From Omphiscola glabra (lineage: Eukaryota > Mollusca > Gastropoda > Lymnaeidae), in contig OZ024808.1 in assembly GCA_964017045.1 (NCBI GenBank), positions 8,921,784-8,985,783 of the forward strand: 64,000 bases of DNA. The letters are read 5' to 3'. How positions within the stretch are numbered: position 1 is the first letter of the stretch; every line of letters begins with the position of its first letter. Shown piece after piece: positions 44,455 through 54,690 of this stretch. The position numbers were made by a program, and so were the translations under genes. The notes under the pieces were generated by a model that was given only the letters and a program-made list of their open reading frames with translations, was not told the DNA's origin and did no database searches.

Positions 44455-45085
44455 ACTACTGCGCCCCACACACACAATTAGCACTACTGCCCCCATCGCA
44501 CTCAGTACGTCTGCCCCACACACTCAGCGCGTCTGCCCCACACATTCAGCACTTTTGCCCCATACACTCAGTACTTCTGCTCCACACACTCAGCATTTCT
44601 TCTACCCATCGCACTCAGTACGTCTGCCCCACACACTCAGCGCGTCTGCCCCACACATTCAGCACTTTTGCCCCATACACTCAGTACTTCTGCTCCACAC
44701 ACTCAGCATTTCTTCTACCCAACACACTCAGCACTTCTGCCCCACACACTCAGCACTTCTGCCCTGCACACTCAGCACCTCTGTCCTGCACACTCAGCAC
44801 CTCTGCCCCACACACTCAGCACCTCTGCCCCACACACTCAGCACCTCCGCCCCACACTTAGCACTTCTGCCCGCACACTCAGCACCTCTGCCCCGCACAC
44901 TCAGCACCTCTGCCCGCACACTCAGCACCTCTGTCCCGCACACTCAGCACCTCTGCCCCACACACTTAGCACCTCTGCCCCACACACTCAGCACTTCTGC
45001 CCCACACACTCGGCACCTCTGCCCTACACACTCGGCACCTCTGCCCCACACACCCAGCACCTCCGCCCCACACACTTAGCACTAG
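44455..45085. repeat. ~22-bp minisatellite, about 28 copies
   Basis: The unit is CACCTCTGCCCCACACACTC plus AG. A ~120-bp block (44480-44600) is repeated at 44610-44725. The 22-bp period passes through all three frames without stops, giving two overlapping Ser/His/Pro-rich ORFs that are not genes. Confidence 0.96.
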
Positions 45086-45644
45086 CACGATGTGATAAAC
45101 TTCCTTACTACTCCAAAAGTCAACTGGTCGGCCATGGTTTATTTCCAAAGGACATTGATTTCGGCGACACTCATTAGATCTAAATCTGAGCCACCCTCCT
45201 TTTAGCCACCAGCGCCGCCCCTGTCACTTGACAAGACCGACTACTCTAAACAGGCGAATTCCCACTCTGAAATGGTGAAAAAGCAATTATTTTAGCTAGA
45301 ACCGGGCTCACCCCACCCCCCTTGCCCCGACCATCCCTCCCCTGTACACATTTGGCCCGTGTTACTGAGTCCTACAATCAGCCACACAAAGGCTGGCTGC
45401 CATTTTAATTGGAAAGCTCTCCCACAGGCACATTGAGAGACACTCACTCTCACACACACACACACAGTCACACACTCGCAGTCCCCCCTCCAAATTGCAC
45501 CGTAATTATTGTGGGATATGATCTTATCAATGGTGGGATTCGCGATTAAATTTATTTGCTAATTTGGGCGGAGAATTGCATTCTGGGAAAACTTTTTGAT
45601 TGGTTAGTTTTGTCACATTATTTCAGCAGCTATAGTGCACACAG
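45086..45644. other. Single-copy island, candidate regulatory DNA at 45360-45600
   Basis: It contains TTTTAATTGG, CCGTAATTATTGTGGGATAT, TGATCTTATCAATGG and CGATTAAATTTATTTGC in non-repetitive context, with a (CA)n at 45450. Its use as an enhancer is conjecture. Confidence 0.38.
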
Positions 45645-45885
45645 AACTATGGGATATGGCTGATACAAAATGTTTCATATAGTTAATAGGAGGATATTGG
45701 ATATGGCTGATAAAAATGGGATATGGCTTATGCAAAATATGGTAATATTACAATACAAAATTATGGGATATGGCTAATACAAAAACTCTGGGATATGGCT
45801 AATACAAAAACTCTGGGATATGGCTAATACAAAAACTCTGGGATATGGCTAATACAAAAACTCTTGGGTATAGCTAATACAACAG
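45645..45885. repeat. ~25-bp minisatellite, eight copies
   Basis: The core GGGATATGGCTAATACAAAA plus ACTCT is identical in four copies on the right; earlier copies are diverged. Confidence 0.93.
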
Positions 45886-46325
45886 AAGCACTTATAAGAA
45901 TGTCCCCCCCCCCCTTTTTTTTTTTCAAAACAGAATCACTTATAAGAATGCCCCCCCCCCCCCCCCGGGTCAAAACAGAATCACTTATAAGAATGCACCT
46001 CCCCCCACCCCGGGGTCAAAACAGAATCACTTATAAGAATGTCCCCCCCCCCCCCTTTTTGTCAAAAACAGAAGCACTTATAATAATCCCCCCCCCCTTT
46101 TTTTTTCTTTTTTCAAGACAGAAGCACTTATATTAACGCCCCCCCCCCCTTTGTCAAGACAGTAGCACTTCTATTAACGCCCCCCTTTGTCAAGACAGAA
46201 GCACTTCTATTAACGCCCCCTTTGTCAAGACAGAAGCACTTTTATTAACGCCCCCCTTTGTCAAGACAGAAGCACTTCTATTAACGCCCCCCTTTGTCAA
46301 GACAGAAGCACTTCTATGAATGCCC
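45886..46325. repeat. Minisatellite with poly-C cores, about ten copies
   Basis: Copies share TCAAGACAGAAGCACTTCTA or TCAAAACAGAATCACTTATA, then a C-run of 5-18 and a T-run. C-runs shorten progressively from left to right. Confidence 0.93.
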
Positions 46326-46439
46326 ATTTTCAGACCATTTCTCTCAGTCTAATCTTAATTTGGAATAGATCTAAAAAGTTCATCCATGCGTGACAAAGTC
46401 GAACTGTATTAGCATTGAAACAACCCTGGTGAAAGCTTA

Positions 46440-46800
46440 CACACGATCAACCTATTGCGTGTTCACACCAGGGACGGAGACAAGATCAACCCATTGCGTG
46501 TACACACCAGGGACGGAGACAAGATCAAGCCATTGCGTGTACACGGCACGGGACAGAGACAAGATCAACCCATTGCGTGTACACACCACGAGACAGAGAC
46601 AAGATCAACCCATTGCGTGTACACGGCACGGGACGGAGACAAGATCAACCCATTGCGTGTACACACCACGAGACAGAGACAAGATCAACCCATTGCGTGT
46701 ACACACATGAACGGAGACAAGGTCAAGCCATTGCGTGTACACACAGGGACGGAGACAAGGTCAAGCCATTGCGTGTACACACCAGGGGACATAGACAAGA
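46440..46800. repeat. ~39-bp minisatellite, nine copies
   Basis: Copies share ACAAGATCAACCCATTGCGT and GTACACACCA, with GGGACGGAG/GAGACAGAG subtypes. Confidence 0.95.
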
Positions 46801-46804
46801 TCAA

Positions 46805-47148
46805 TCTTTATTCCCTTTTCTTCCCTGCTTATTCTTTGTTACCAAACCTTTATTCCCTTGTCTTCCCTGCTTATTCTCTATTTTACCGAACCTTTATTCC
46901 CTTGTCTTCCCTGCTTATTCTCTACGTTACTGAACCTTTATTCCCTTGTCTTCCCTGCTTATTCTCTATGTTACCGAACCTGTATTCCCTTGTCTTCCCT
47001 GCTTATTCTCTATGTTACTGAACCTTTATTCCCTTGTCTTCCCTGCTTATTCTCTATGTTACTGAACCTTTATTCCCTTGTCTTCCCTGCTTATTCTCTA
47101 TGTTACTGAACCTTTAGTCCCTTGTCTTCCCTGCTTATTCTCTATGTT
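46805..47148. repeat. 44-bp minisatellite, eight copies
   Basis: The unit contains TCCCTTGTCTTCCCTGCTTA and TTCTCTATGTTACTGAACCT. It directly follows the previous array. The spurious Leu/Phe/Pro-rich frames mimic membrane segments but are repeat products. Confidence 0.96.
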
Positions 47149-47244
47149 ACGTTCCGTGATGCCTGGCCAAATTGTCTCCGTTACCTCTACAAACCCATTA
47201 CCCAGCTTGCATTTAGTGCAGATTTCCTTAGTCACTGTGATGCC

Positions 47245-47540
47245 CCCAAACATAACTTTCCCATCTCTGAGTGTCTGCCATTCCTCAAATTGAAGTCCCC
47301 CATCTCCCAATGACTGCCATATCCCAAATCCAAGTCCCACTATCTCCTAGTGACTGCCATACCCCAAATCCTAGTACCCCATCTCCCAAATGACTGCCAT
47401 ATCCCAAATCCTAGTCCCGCTATCTCCCAGTGACTGCCATATCCCAACTCCAAGTCCCTCTACCTCCCTCTGACTGCCATATCCCAAATCCTAGTACCCC
47501 CCCCCCCCCAATCTCCCAGTGACCGCATTTTCCCAAATCC
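47245..47540. repeat. ~40-bp degenerate minisatellite, seven copies
   Basis: Copies share GACTGCCATATCCCAAATCC and CATCTCCCAGT. One copy contains a C-run (47499). Confidence 0.9.
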
Positions 47541-47924
47541 AATCTACAGCCGTAGCTTCTTGTAATGAAAGAAAGTTAATTCGGACAGCTGTTCGCTTAC
47601 TCAAACATGTATCGTACTACTCGATATACCGTGGTCATTTCAAAGTATCGAATATCAAATATTTCAACCTGCGTTGTTGTTTTCAGTTTAAATAGAACGA
47701 GTAGCATCGAATATTTCTGCTCATCGGTACAATCGAACCAATCTGTAGAACAATCTCCATTTTGAAATGAGTTTGGCTGGCCTATCTTTGCTGAGTTTCT
47801 CTATCTGAGCCAACGATTCACACAGTATGTGACGTCGATATACTTTGCTCTACATCACGTTGAAACCAATCCATGTCATGAGATTCGTTTATTTGTTGTT
47901 TTACCTATCACACCGGCGTGTGGT
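47541..47924. other. Single-copy spacer
   Basis: AT-rich unique DNA with several ATCGAATAT words, which may be forerunners of the next array. Confidence 0.3.
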
Positions 47925-48370
47925 ATCGAATAGATCCCAGCTCACGTGACTATCCCACTATGGTATCGAATGTATCCCAGCCCACACTGGACTATCCGAC
48001 TATGGTATCGAATGTATCCCAGCCCACACTGGACTATCTCACTATGGCTTTGAATGTATCCCAGCCCACACCGGACTATCCCACTATGGTATCGAAAATA
48101 TCCCAGCTCAGGGTACTATCCCACTATGGTATCGAACATATCTAAGGCCATTGGACTATCCCACAATGGTATCGAACATATCCCAGCTCACGGGATTATC
48201 CCACTTATATATGATATCGAATATTCCCCCAGCCCACAGGACCACCCCAGCAGTGTGTGGCGTGTGGTGTCGAATTTATCCCAGCTCACGGGTCTATCCC
48301 ATCGGCGTGTGGTATCGAATATTTCCCAGCCCACGGGAATATCCCACCAATACACGGTATCGAATCATTC
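47925..48370. repeat. ~42-bp minisatellite, ten copies
   Basis: Copies share ACTATCCCACTATGGTATCG and AATGTATCCCAGCCCAC. Lengths vary from about 38 to 50 bp. Confidence 0.93.
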
Positions 48371-48534
48371 ACTGCGCACGGGCCCGATCTCGCCAATCTG
48401 TTGTGGGGTCTGACAACCGTGAAATAGAATCCGCTCTGACGTTTGTCTACCATTTGGAGAATAGATTGTTCTCAGCGCTCCTTCCTTACGTGTCCTAGTT
48501 GATCTGTTTGTCTTAAATTTTATTTCTTCGTGTT
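48371..48534. other. Single-copy spacer
   Basis: Short unique sequence, nothing recognised. Confidence 0.3.
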
Positions 48535-48890
48535 GGGGGGGTGCGGGGGGCCTCCGACGTGCTGGGGGGCCTCCGTGGTGCTGGGGGGCTCCGAGGTGCT
48601 GGGGGGGCTCCGAGGTGCTGGGGGCTCCGAGGAGCTGGAGGGGCTCCGAGGAGCTGGTGGGCTCCGAGGAGCTGGGGGGCTGCGGGGTGCTGGGAGGGCT
48701 CCGAAGTACTGGGGGGCTGAGAGGTGCTGGGAGGGCTCTGAAGTGCTGGGGGGGCTCCGAGGAGCTGGGGGGGCTCCAAGGTGCTGGGGAGGCTCCGAGG
48801 AGCTGGGGGGCTCCGAGGTGCTGGGGAGGCTCCGAGGTGCTGGTGGGCTCCGAGGAGCTGGGGGGGCTCCGAAGTGCTGGGGGCACTGAT
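48535..48890. repeat. G-rich ~18-21 bp minisatellite
   Basis: The unit is a variant of GGGGCTCCGAGGTGCTGG, about 18 copies. GGGG runs at regular spacing could form G-quadruplexes on the + strand. Gly-rich and Pro-rich frames on the two strands are artefacts. Confidence 0.94.
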
Positions 48891-49534
48891 AACATTAACA
48901 TAACACGGGTATTATCGATATTTAATTACCGGTACCGCCATGTATTTATTTTTGTATTCCTATTCTTCTAGCAATCCGACCTCCGTATCGCAGCATGAAA
49001 AAGCTATTAAAATCAATTGATATTCGATCTCGTCGATTGTATCACGAGTACTCGAGGGAGGGGGGGTCTTTGTATGACTGTGGCGCGCATATTTCCCAAT
49101 CAACAGTTGAATATGCGAGGCGGAATTGCGCATTTTTTGTCGCAGAAACGAGATATGCTTAAAAAACGATGGCTTGGTGTCTCAATTACTCGATGAATCG
49201 GAATCCTTACTAACCATATTTCACAAGATTACAATAAAAAAAAAATTTTTAATCACGACAGAACTTCTCACACTGTTGTAACTTGTCACCCCGACTAATA
49301 AACGTCGGAGTTTTCAGGGTTTTTGTGTGTGTGATGATGGTGAGGACTTCGAAAGACGAAATCACAAGGCCTGTGGTTTGTGTGTGTGTGTGTGTGAGGC
49401 CTGTGGTTTTTCTTTAGGGGGATAAGTTGTTTCCCTTTGACAGAGCTTCTCAAACTGTTATAATGTTTCTTCCGGAGTAATAAGATTTGTCTGAGTTTTC
49501 AGGAGGGGGGGGGGGGGGGGTGGCACCCGTCCGT
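48891..49534. other. Single-copy stretch
   Basis: It includes a (TG)n at 49379 and a G-run of about 16 at 49504. Two short blocks (GAGCTTCTCAAACTGTTATA at 49443 and a relative at 49260) are diverged duplicates. Confidence 0.4.
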
Positions 49535-49785
49535 CACAATGTGAAGATGGTGTAGACGTCACACGGTGATGATGGTGTAGACGTCACAATGTGATGATGG
49601 TGTAGACGTCACAATGTGATGATGGTGTAGACGTCACAATGTGATGATGGTGTAGACGTCACAATGTGATGATGGTGTAGACGTCACAATGTGATGATGG
49701 TGTAGACGTCACAATGTGATGATGGTGTAGACGTCACAATGTGATGATTGTGTAGACGAGACGTCACAATGTGACGGTGCAATAG
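49535..49785. repeat. 25-bp minisatellite with ACGTCA words, nine copies
   Basis: The unit is ACGTCACAATGTGATGATGG plus TGTAG. Seven copies are identical. ACGTCA is a CRE-type half-site. Confidence 0.96.
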
Positions 49786-49863
49786 ATTTCGGAGGACGAG
49801 ATCGCATGGCCTGGGATTTTTCTTTAGGAGGATAAGTTGGTTCCTTAGACAGCAAATTGCCTC

Positions 49864-49901
<38 letters not shown>

Positions 49902-49989
49902 CAACATCTGGATAACCCAAGGGAACATTATATTTGCAAGATACAGCTTGGCACCGGTAGCGTAGTGGCAGAAAGTGGCCGGAGTTTTC
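49786..49989. other. Spacer with (CT)n
   Basis: (CT)n microsatellite at 49863-49900. GGTAGCGTAGTGGCAG at 49955 is A-box-like. Confidence 0.5.
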
Positions 49990-50138
49990 ATCGCGACCAT
50001 GTCATACCACCTTACGACCATGTCATACCACCTTACGACCGTGTCATACCACCTTACGACAATGTCATACCACCTTACGACCATGTCATACCACCTTACG
50101 ACCATGTCATACCACCTTACGACCATGTCATACCACCT
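49990..50138. repeat. 21-bp minisatellite, seven copies
   Basis: The unit is CTTACGACCATGTCATACCA plus C. It abuts the third copy of the unnamed interspersed repeat. Confidence 0.96.
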
Positions 50139-50226
50139 TACGGGACTCCATCTTCCTGTTTGCATTCAGCGTGCTCCTTCTCTTGTATGGGTCGCCACCC
50201 GAGGTTAACGAGTCCCGTTCACCCAC
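50139..50226 (+). mobile_element. Unnamed interspersed repeat, copy 3 (fragment)
   Basis: GGGACTCCATCTTCCTGTTT and GAGGTTAACGAGTCCCGTTC ACCCA correspond to 24256-24343. Like copy 1 it is bordered by a minisatellite on the left. Confidence 0.75.
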
Positions 50227-51067
50227 AATTAGCGGGCCATTCTCCCATCTTAGCTCGCGCTCAGCTGTCTTGGAAGACTTTTCCAACAATTTTCTCATTT
50301 AACTTTCCATGTCCAGATCCCGGTATCGTCTGCCAGTCACATCGTACAATTGGTTTGACACCCTGCTGTTATGTTATCTCCCCTGTCCTTTCGTGCTGGT
50401 GTTTGTTGTTTTAGAATATTCCAATATGTTAGCCAGATTATGAGAGTCGGTGCTTGTAATTTTTTGTTTTAATTTTTTGTTTTTTTTTAATTTGATCTCA
50501 TAATTCATTTTGATTTTTTTTCCTGTACAAAAATGTCTCCCACAATGTCTCCACCAATGTCTCCCACAATGTCTCCCACAATTGATTCGTATACACCACA
50601 ACCACCCAAACCTCGTCCACATGAAACTAATCTTTGTTTTGTAGTATCAGCCTTTTAACATTTTATCACAGTTTCTTCACAAATATTAACTATATAATCT
50701 TGATTGAAGAGGTATCTTAATATATTATTTACCCTATTCGCAGCTTATCCATAACTTATCTTAATTTATTTCAATCAATTTTATTTTAATATCCAAAAAA
50801 ATCAAAATGCGTGAAGGTTGAGAGGGTATGGGCTTATTTTCGCGCGGCACACCTAGACCATGCAGGCGGCACACAACTGTGGCGTGACACACAGTTTATA
50901 AAGCATCGCCCCTGTAGTGTCATCTTCAAGGGATCATACTTTGTTTCCTAACACCCTTATTAAATATTATATCGCAATTCCTTTTTTTTATTTTGCGCCC
51001 AACAGGTTTAATAGTGTTCTTATTGTTCAGAGGTTCTCACACCGGCCCACCGTATTGTCCTCCACAG
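50227..51067. other. End of intron 1, AT-rich
   Basis: It contains a (TGTCTCCCACAA)n-like short repeat at 50533-50582 and AT-rich DNA. The section 50845-50915 (GCGGCACACCTAGACCATG, GTGGCGTGACACACAG) may be a decayed hAT end. It terminates in the exon 2 acceptor. Confidence 0.4.
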
Positions 51068-51164
51068 ATTGTTTGGTTCCGGCGGCTCGTGTTCAGCGTG
51101 CTGTCAGCCCATCCCGGCCAGCGAACTCGTTATGAGGGCACAGACTAATGTTTATCACCTCAAG
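51068..51164 (+). CDS. LMO4: LMO4-like LIM-only protein, coding segment 2 (first half of LIM2)
   Basis: This 97-bp exon is flanked by TCCTCCACAG and GTAAGT. Its first base completes the split Arg codon, and 32 codons follow, starting LFGSGGSCSACCQPIP and ending TNVYHLK. It supplies the inter-LIM linker and LIM2 ligands C85, C88 and H107. The words PASELVMRAQ and NVYHLK are nearly identical to LMO4. The residue after C88 is Cys where other LMO4 proteins, from memory, have Gly; it is not a zinc ligand. The exon is too short to appear as an ATG-initiated ORF and was found by reading the homologous frame. It ends in phase 0. Confidence 0.94.
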
Positions 51165-51742
51165 GTAAGTGCTCGTCATGAGGGCACAGTATAATCTTTT
51201 CCGGAAATTTGTTTAAAAGAAATTTCATCGACAGAAATTGGTCGAATTTTTGTTCAGTACACACGATAAAATTTGGCGTCAAATTTATGTTTGAACGCAT
51301 TATTTTATTTACTATATAGTATAGTGCGTTCAGAAAGAAATTTGACAAAAATTTGATCGTGTGAACGGAAAAAAAAAATGTATGATGACCAGACAAGGTG
51401 ATGTTTATGATGACATGACAAGGTGATGTTTATGATGACACCTTGTCTGTTCATCATAAACATCACCTTGTCATGTCATCATAAACATCACCTTGTGATG
51501 TCATCATAAATATCACCTTGTCTGGTCATCATAAACATCACCTTGTCATGACATCATAAAGATCACCCTGTCATCTCATCATAAACATCACCTTGTCATG
51601 ACATCATAAACATCACCTTGTCATGTCATCATAAACATCACCTTGTCATGGCATCATAAAGATCACCCTGTCATCTCATCATAAACGTCACCATGTCATG
51701 TCAACACACCTATTACCCTAATATATCTCCCCCCCCCCCCAG
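51165..51742 (+). other. LMO4-like intron 2 (578 bp)
   Basis: The donor is GTAAGT at 51165. The acceptor is AG at 51741-51742 directly preceded by about 12 C residues. More than half of the intron is a 25-bp minisatellite that includes an inverted section. A degenerate copy of part of exon 2 sits at 51172-51196. Confidence 0.85.
51375..51705. repeat. 25-bp minisatellite with inverted section inside intron 2
   Basis: From about 51455 the unit is ATAAACATCACCTTGTCATG plus TCATC, about ten copies. From 51380 to 51440 the same unit occurs twice in the opposite orientation (GACAAGGTGATGTTTATGAT). The two orientations meet near 51440 and form a palindrome with arms of about 50 bp. Confidence 0.94.
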
Positions 51743-51883
51743 TGCTTTACCTGCTGCACGTGTCACACGCCTCTCAACACTGGGGACAGATACGGCATCG
51801 TCCAGGGCAGTTTGGTGTGTGAGCAGGACTTCCCCAAGGTCATGAAAGGGTTAACACCGCTGCCCAACAGAACATCCCACAAG
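51743..51883 (+). CDS. LMO4: LMO4-like LIM-only protein, coding segment 3 (second half of LIM2 and C-tail)
   Basis: This 141-bp exon (47 codons) begins right after a C-run ending in AG and is followed by GTAAGA. It starts with CFTCCTCHTPLNTGDRYG and supplies ligands C110, C113, C116, C135 and D138, completing LIM2. The C-tail ends PLPNRTSHK. Vertebrate LMO4 ends in Lys-Val-Cys, so the missing piece is probably Val-Cys-stop in a further exon. Read-through past 51883 enters a minisatellite, which supports splicing here. With segments 1 and 2 the protein is 156 codons plus the missing end, against about 165 in vertebrate LMO4. Confidence 0.93.
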
Positions 51884-51894
51884 GTAAGAGTCTC

Positions 51895-52215
51895 AACATT
51901 TCCTCCCAATTGCACATCCCTCCCCATAACACATGCCTCCCAGTTACACATCCCTCCCCATAACTCATGCCTCCCAGTTACACATCCCTCCCCATAACTC
52001 ATGCCTCCCAATTACACATCCCTCCCCATAACACATACCTCCCAGTTACACATCCCTCCCCATAACACATACCTCCCAGTTACACATCCCTCCCCATAAC
52101 ACATACCTCCCAGTTACACATCCCTCCCCATAACACATAACTCCCAGTTACACATCCCTCCCCTTTAAACCCCCCTTACACATCCCTCCCCCTTACACAT
52201 CACTCCCCCTTATAC
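51895..52215. repeat. ~33-bp minisatellite, about ten copies
   Basis: Copies share TCCCAGTTACACATCCCTCC and CCATAACACATACC. It begins about 12 bp after the end of LMO4 coding segment 3. Confidence 0.93.
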
Positions 52216-53151
52216 ATATCTTCCACACACACCACAGGGAGATGTCACCACACACCAGTGTGATGTCACCACACACCGCAGGGTGATGTGACCCCCCTCA
52301 CCAGTGTACCGTAGCGACTCGTACACTTATCCTTCCCACGCCATCAACCTATCAGGACCCCTTGTTGGGGTCCACCCAGTTCTAAACCCCCTCGGACCCC
52401 ATACCCAAGTCATTTAAACTTTAAGCCATACTTGATCTCGTTTGGGGCTTTCACGCCCCTCAAATTCACCACCAGCACCCCACCCTCCCCTCATTCACCC
52501 ATCCCATAAACGTATTTCTGGATATTTAAAAGAAATGTCCCCCCTTTAAAGAATGTCCCTCCAACTAACTCATTTCCTTTCTTGTAATTCAAAAAGCTTT
52601 TTTTTTTTTTTTTGCTCCCCCCCCCCCCCCAATTGAAGATTTGGTTTTGTAATTGTGGCGCCATCCCATTTTCTAATAGCTTCATTTCGTTTGAACAAAG
52701 GGGGACAACCTCTTACGGCTAATGGAAACCCCGGCCAGCTGGTCTTTTCCTTTATCAGGGGGGAGAACTCGTTAGTTTCGAGGGTACGAGATAAGCGAGA
52801 AGGAGACAGGGGGGCAGGTCGATGAGGAAGGGGGGGGGGTGAAGGACGGTTTCAATATGGACGCGGCTTGGGGGGGGGGGGGAGGAGTTTGTAAAGTGTT
52901 GGTTATAAAAAGGTTTGGAGTATGGCTTATATTGGTGAGCGTGGGGATATGGGAGTTAGGATATGTATCGGGTGTATGATGATGTTGTTATGGGTGCTCG
53001 TTAAGACTTATATATGTGTCCAAAGTGTTGTCCAAAGTGTGTCTGCCCTGACTATAGACACACGGGATTCAAGATAGACTCGTGTATGATTAGCACTCAA
53101 TGAAACAGCTGTATGAAACAGCTGTATGAAACAGTTGTATGACTTTGGAAA
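52216..53151. other. Single-copy stretch downstream of coding segment 3
   Basis: It holds two related TGATGTCACCACACACC words (52230-52280), a T-run plus C-run at 52597-52630, G-runs at 52830-52880, and a 16-bp GTATGAAACAGCT repeat at 53108-53140. No exon encoding Val-Cys-stop with a good acceptor was recognised. Confidence 0.35.
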
Positions 53152-53153
53152 TA

Positions 53154-53694
53154 CAGTGGAACCCCGCCATAACGCGAATTCGGATATAACGCGGTCGTAG
53201 CATGGCTCCCGAAATTTTGTATATTCATTCACATGGAGAAAAAAAATTTGGAGAAAAGTAAAACAAAACAAAACAAAAAATGAACTTCATTTTGGGCATG
53301 AGATTAGTTGTGACTTTTCAAATAATAATGATCATGGCATGGTTCCTGAAATTTGAAATTCATTTACTCCATCAGGCCTGAGTTCTTTGAAAATTGTATC
53401 CATTGCTTGAAAAGCCATTTTTTAAAGCGAACAAAATCACAACTTTTCAAAATATAGTAAAAAATGAGCACTTAAACGCACCACGTTCAAAGTAGTATCA
53501 AAATTAATGCCGAAAACGAGGCTTTCTTCCGGTACAACTACAAATAGTAATACGTAAGGGATGTACATGGATACACGCATATGTCCTCGGGAAAAAAAGT
53601 TAAATATTGTAAAACCGCGCATAAACGCGACCCCGCTTTTAGCGCGATCCCATTTTATGGACCCCGATCATCGCGTTATAGTGGGGCTCCCCTG
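53154..53694. mobile_element. pogo/Tigger-type non-autonomous element (541 bp)
   Basis: It starts CAGTGGAACCCCGCCATAAC and ends CGTTATAGTGGGGCTCCCCT G, with TA on both sides (53152-53153, 53695-53696). CAG termini and TA duplication fit the pogo/Tigger branch. The interior is AT-rich with no transposase. It interrupts a short tandem repeat, since GTTGTATGA occurs on both flanks. Confidence 0.9.
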
Positions 53695-53696
53695 TA

Positions 53697-54064
53697 GTTG
53701 TATGACACTTTCAACAGTTGTTGGACACTTTCAACAGTTGCACAGAGTCTTGAGTCTTAACTTCAGCTACAACAGAAGTTGGCAATCGTTCACTTTGATT
53801 CTCCGGTCTGATGTTGTAAACGTGACGGACTGCGATTAAGCTCTAAACTAGATCAACGAATCAGACACGAACAATGAGTGACAATATAACAATACACGCT
53901 TAACTTCAATCATAATTTGACATAATACTAAAGCATGGGCCCGAGACGTTTACTTGTGTATTACGTCAAATTATTATTAAAGCTAAACATAAACTGTTAT
54001 ATTGACACAAAGTGTTGCTGTCCAATAAAATTGGTCCAATGTTGCTAGATTTCTACACGTGACT
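53697..54064. other. Single-copy spacer
   Basis: It begins with a two-copy repeat (GACACTTTCAACAGTTG) and continues as AT-rich unique DNA. Confidence 0.4.
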
Positions 54065-54690
54065 AAGCTGTCGCCTACCTCGAGACCACAGAGACACGCG
54101 CAACTTCCAACCCCTCGACACCACAGAGACACGCGCAACTTCCAACCCCTCGACACCACAGAGACACGCGCAACTTCCAACCCCTCGACACCACAGAGAC
54201 ACGCCCCACTTCCAACCCCCTCGACACCACGGAGACACGCCCCACTTCCAGCCCCTCGACACCACGGAGACACGCCCCACTTCCAACCCCTTGACACCAC
54301 GGAGACACGCCCCAATTCCAACCCCTCGACACCACGGAGACACGCCCCACATCCAACCCCCTCGACACCACGGAGACACGCCCCACTTCCAGCCCCTCGA
54401 CACCACAGAGACACGCCCCACTTCCAACCCCTTGACACCACGGAGACACGCCCCACTTCCAACCCCTCGACACCACGGAGACACGCCCCACTTCCAACCC
54501 CTCGACACCACGGAGACACGCCCCACTTCCAACCCCTCGACACCGCGGAGACACGCCCCACTTCCAACCCCTCGACACCACAGAGACACACCCCACTTCC
54601 AACCCCTCGACACAACAAGGACACGCCCAACTCCCAACCCCTCGTTACCTCGACACCACAGAGTCACGCCCAGCCATCAACCCCTCGAAC
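54065..54690. repeat. 35-bp minisatellite, about 17 copies
   Basis: The unit contains CTTCCAACCCCTCGACACCA and CGGAGACACGCCCCA. The first copies have CGCGCAA instead. Period 35 changes frame each copy, yet no stop arises, so four overlapping ORFs (up to 314 codons on +, 215 on -) cross it. None has a domain. Confidence 0.97.

Larger units (their letters stand above)
28944..51067 (+). other. LMO4-like intron 1 (about 22 kb)
   Basis: The donor is GTAAGT and the acceptor is the CAG before 51068, separated by 22,124 bp. The intron holds about 35 minisatellite arrays, hAT and pogo elements, and a few single-copy islands, all listed separately. No other convincing coding exon was seen in it on either strand. 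Confidence 0.85.

Noticed and set aside
46455..47109. Leu/Phe-rich frames that look like membrane segments
   Set aside because: They are produced by the 44-bp array TCCCTTGTCTTCCCTGCTTA; no real transmembrane protein features.
51884..51997. Continuation of LMO4 coding sequence past 51883
   Set aside because: The frame stays open for about 100 bases but reads only minisatellite sequence, and GTAAGA sits exactly where the LMO4 C-terminal splice is expected.
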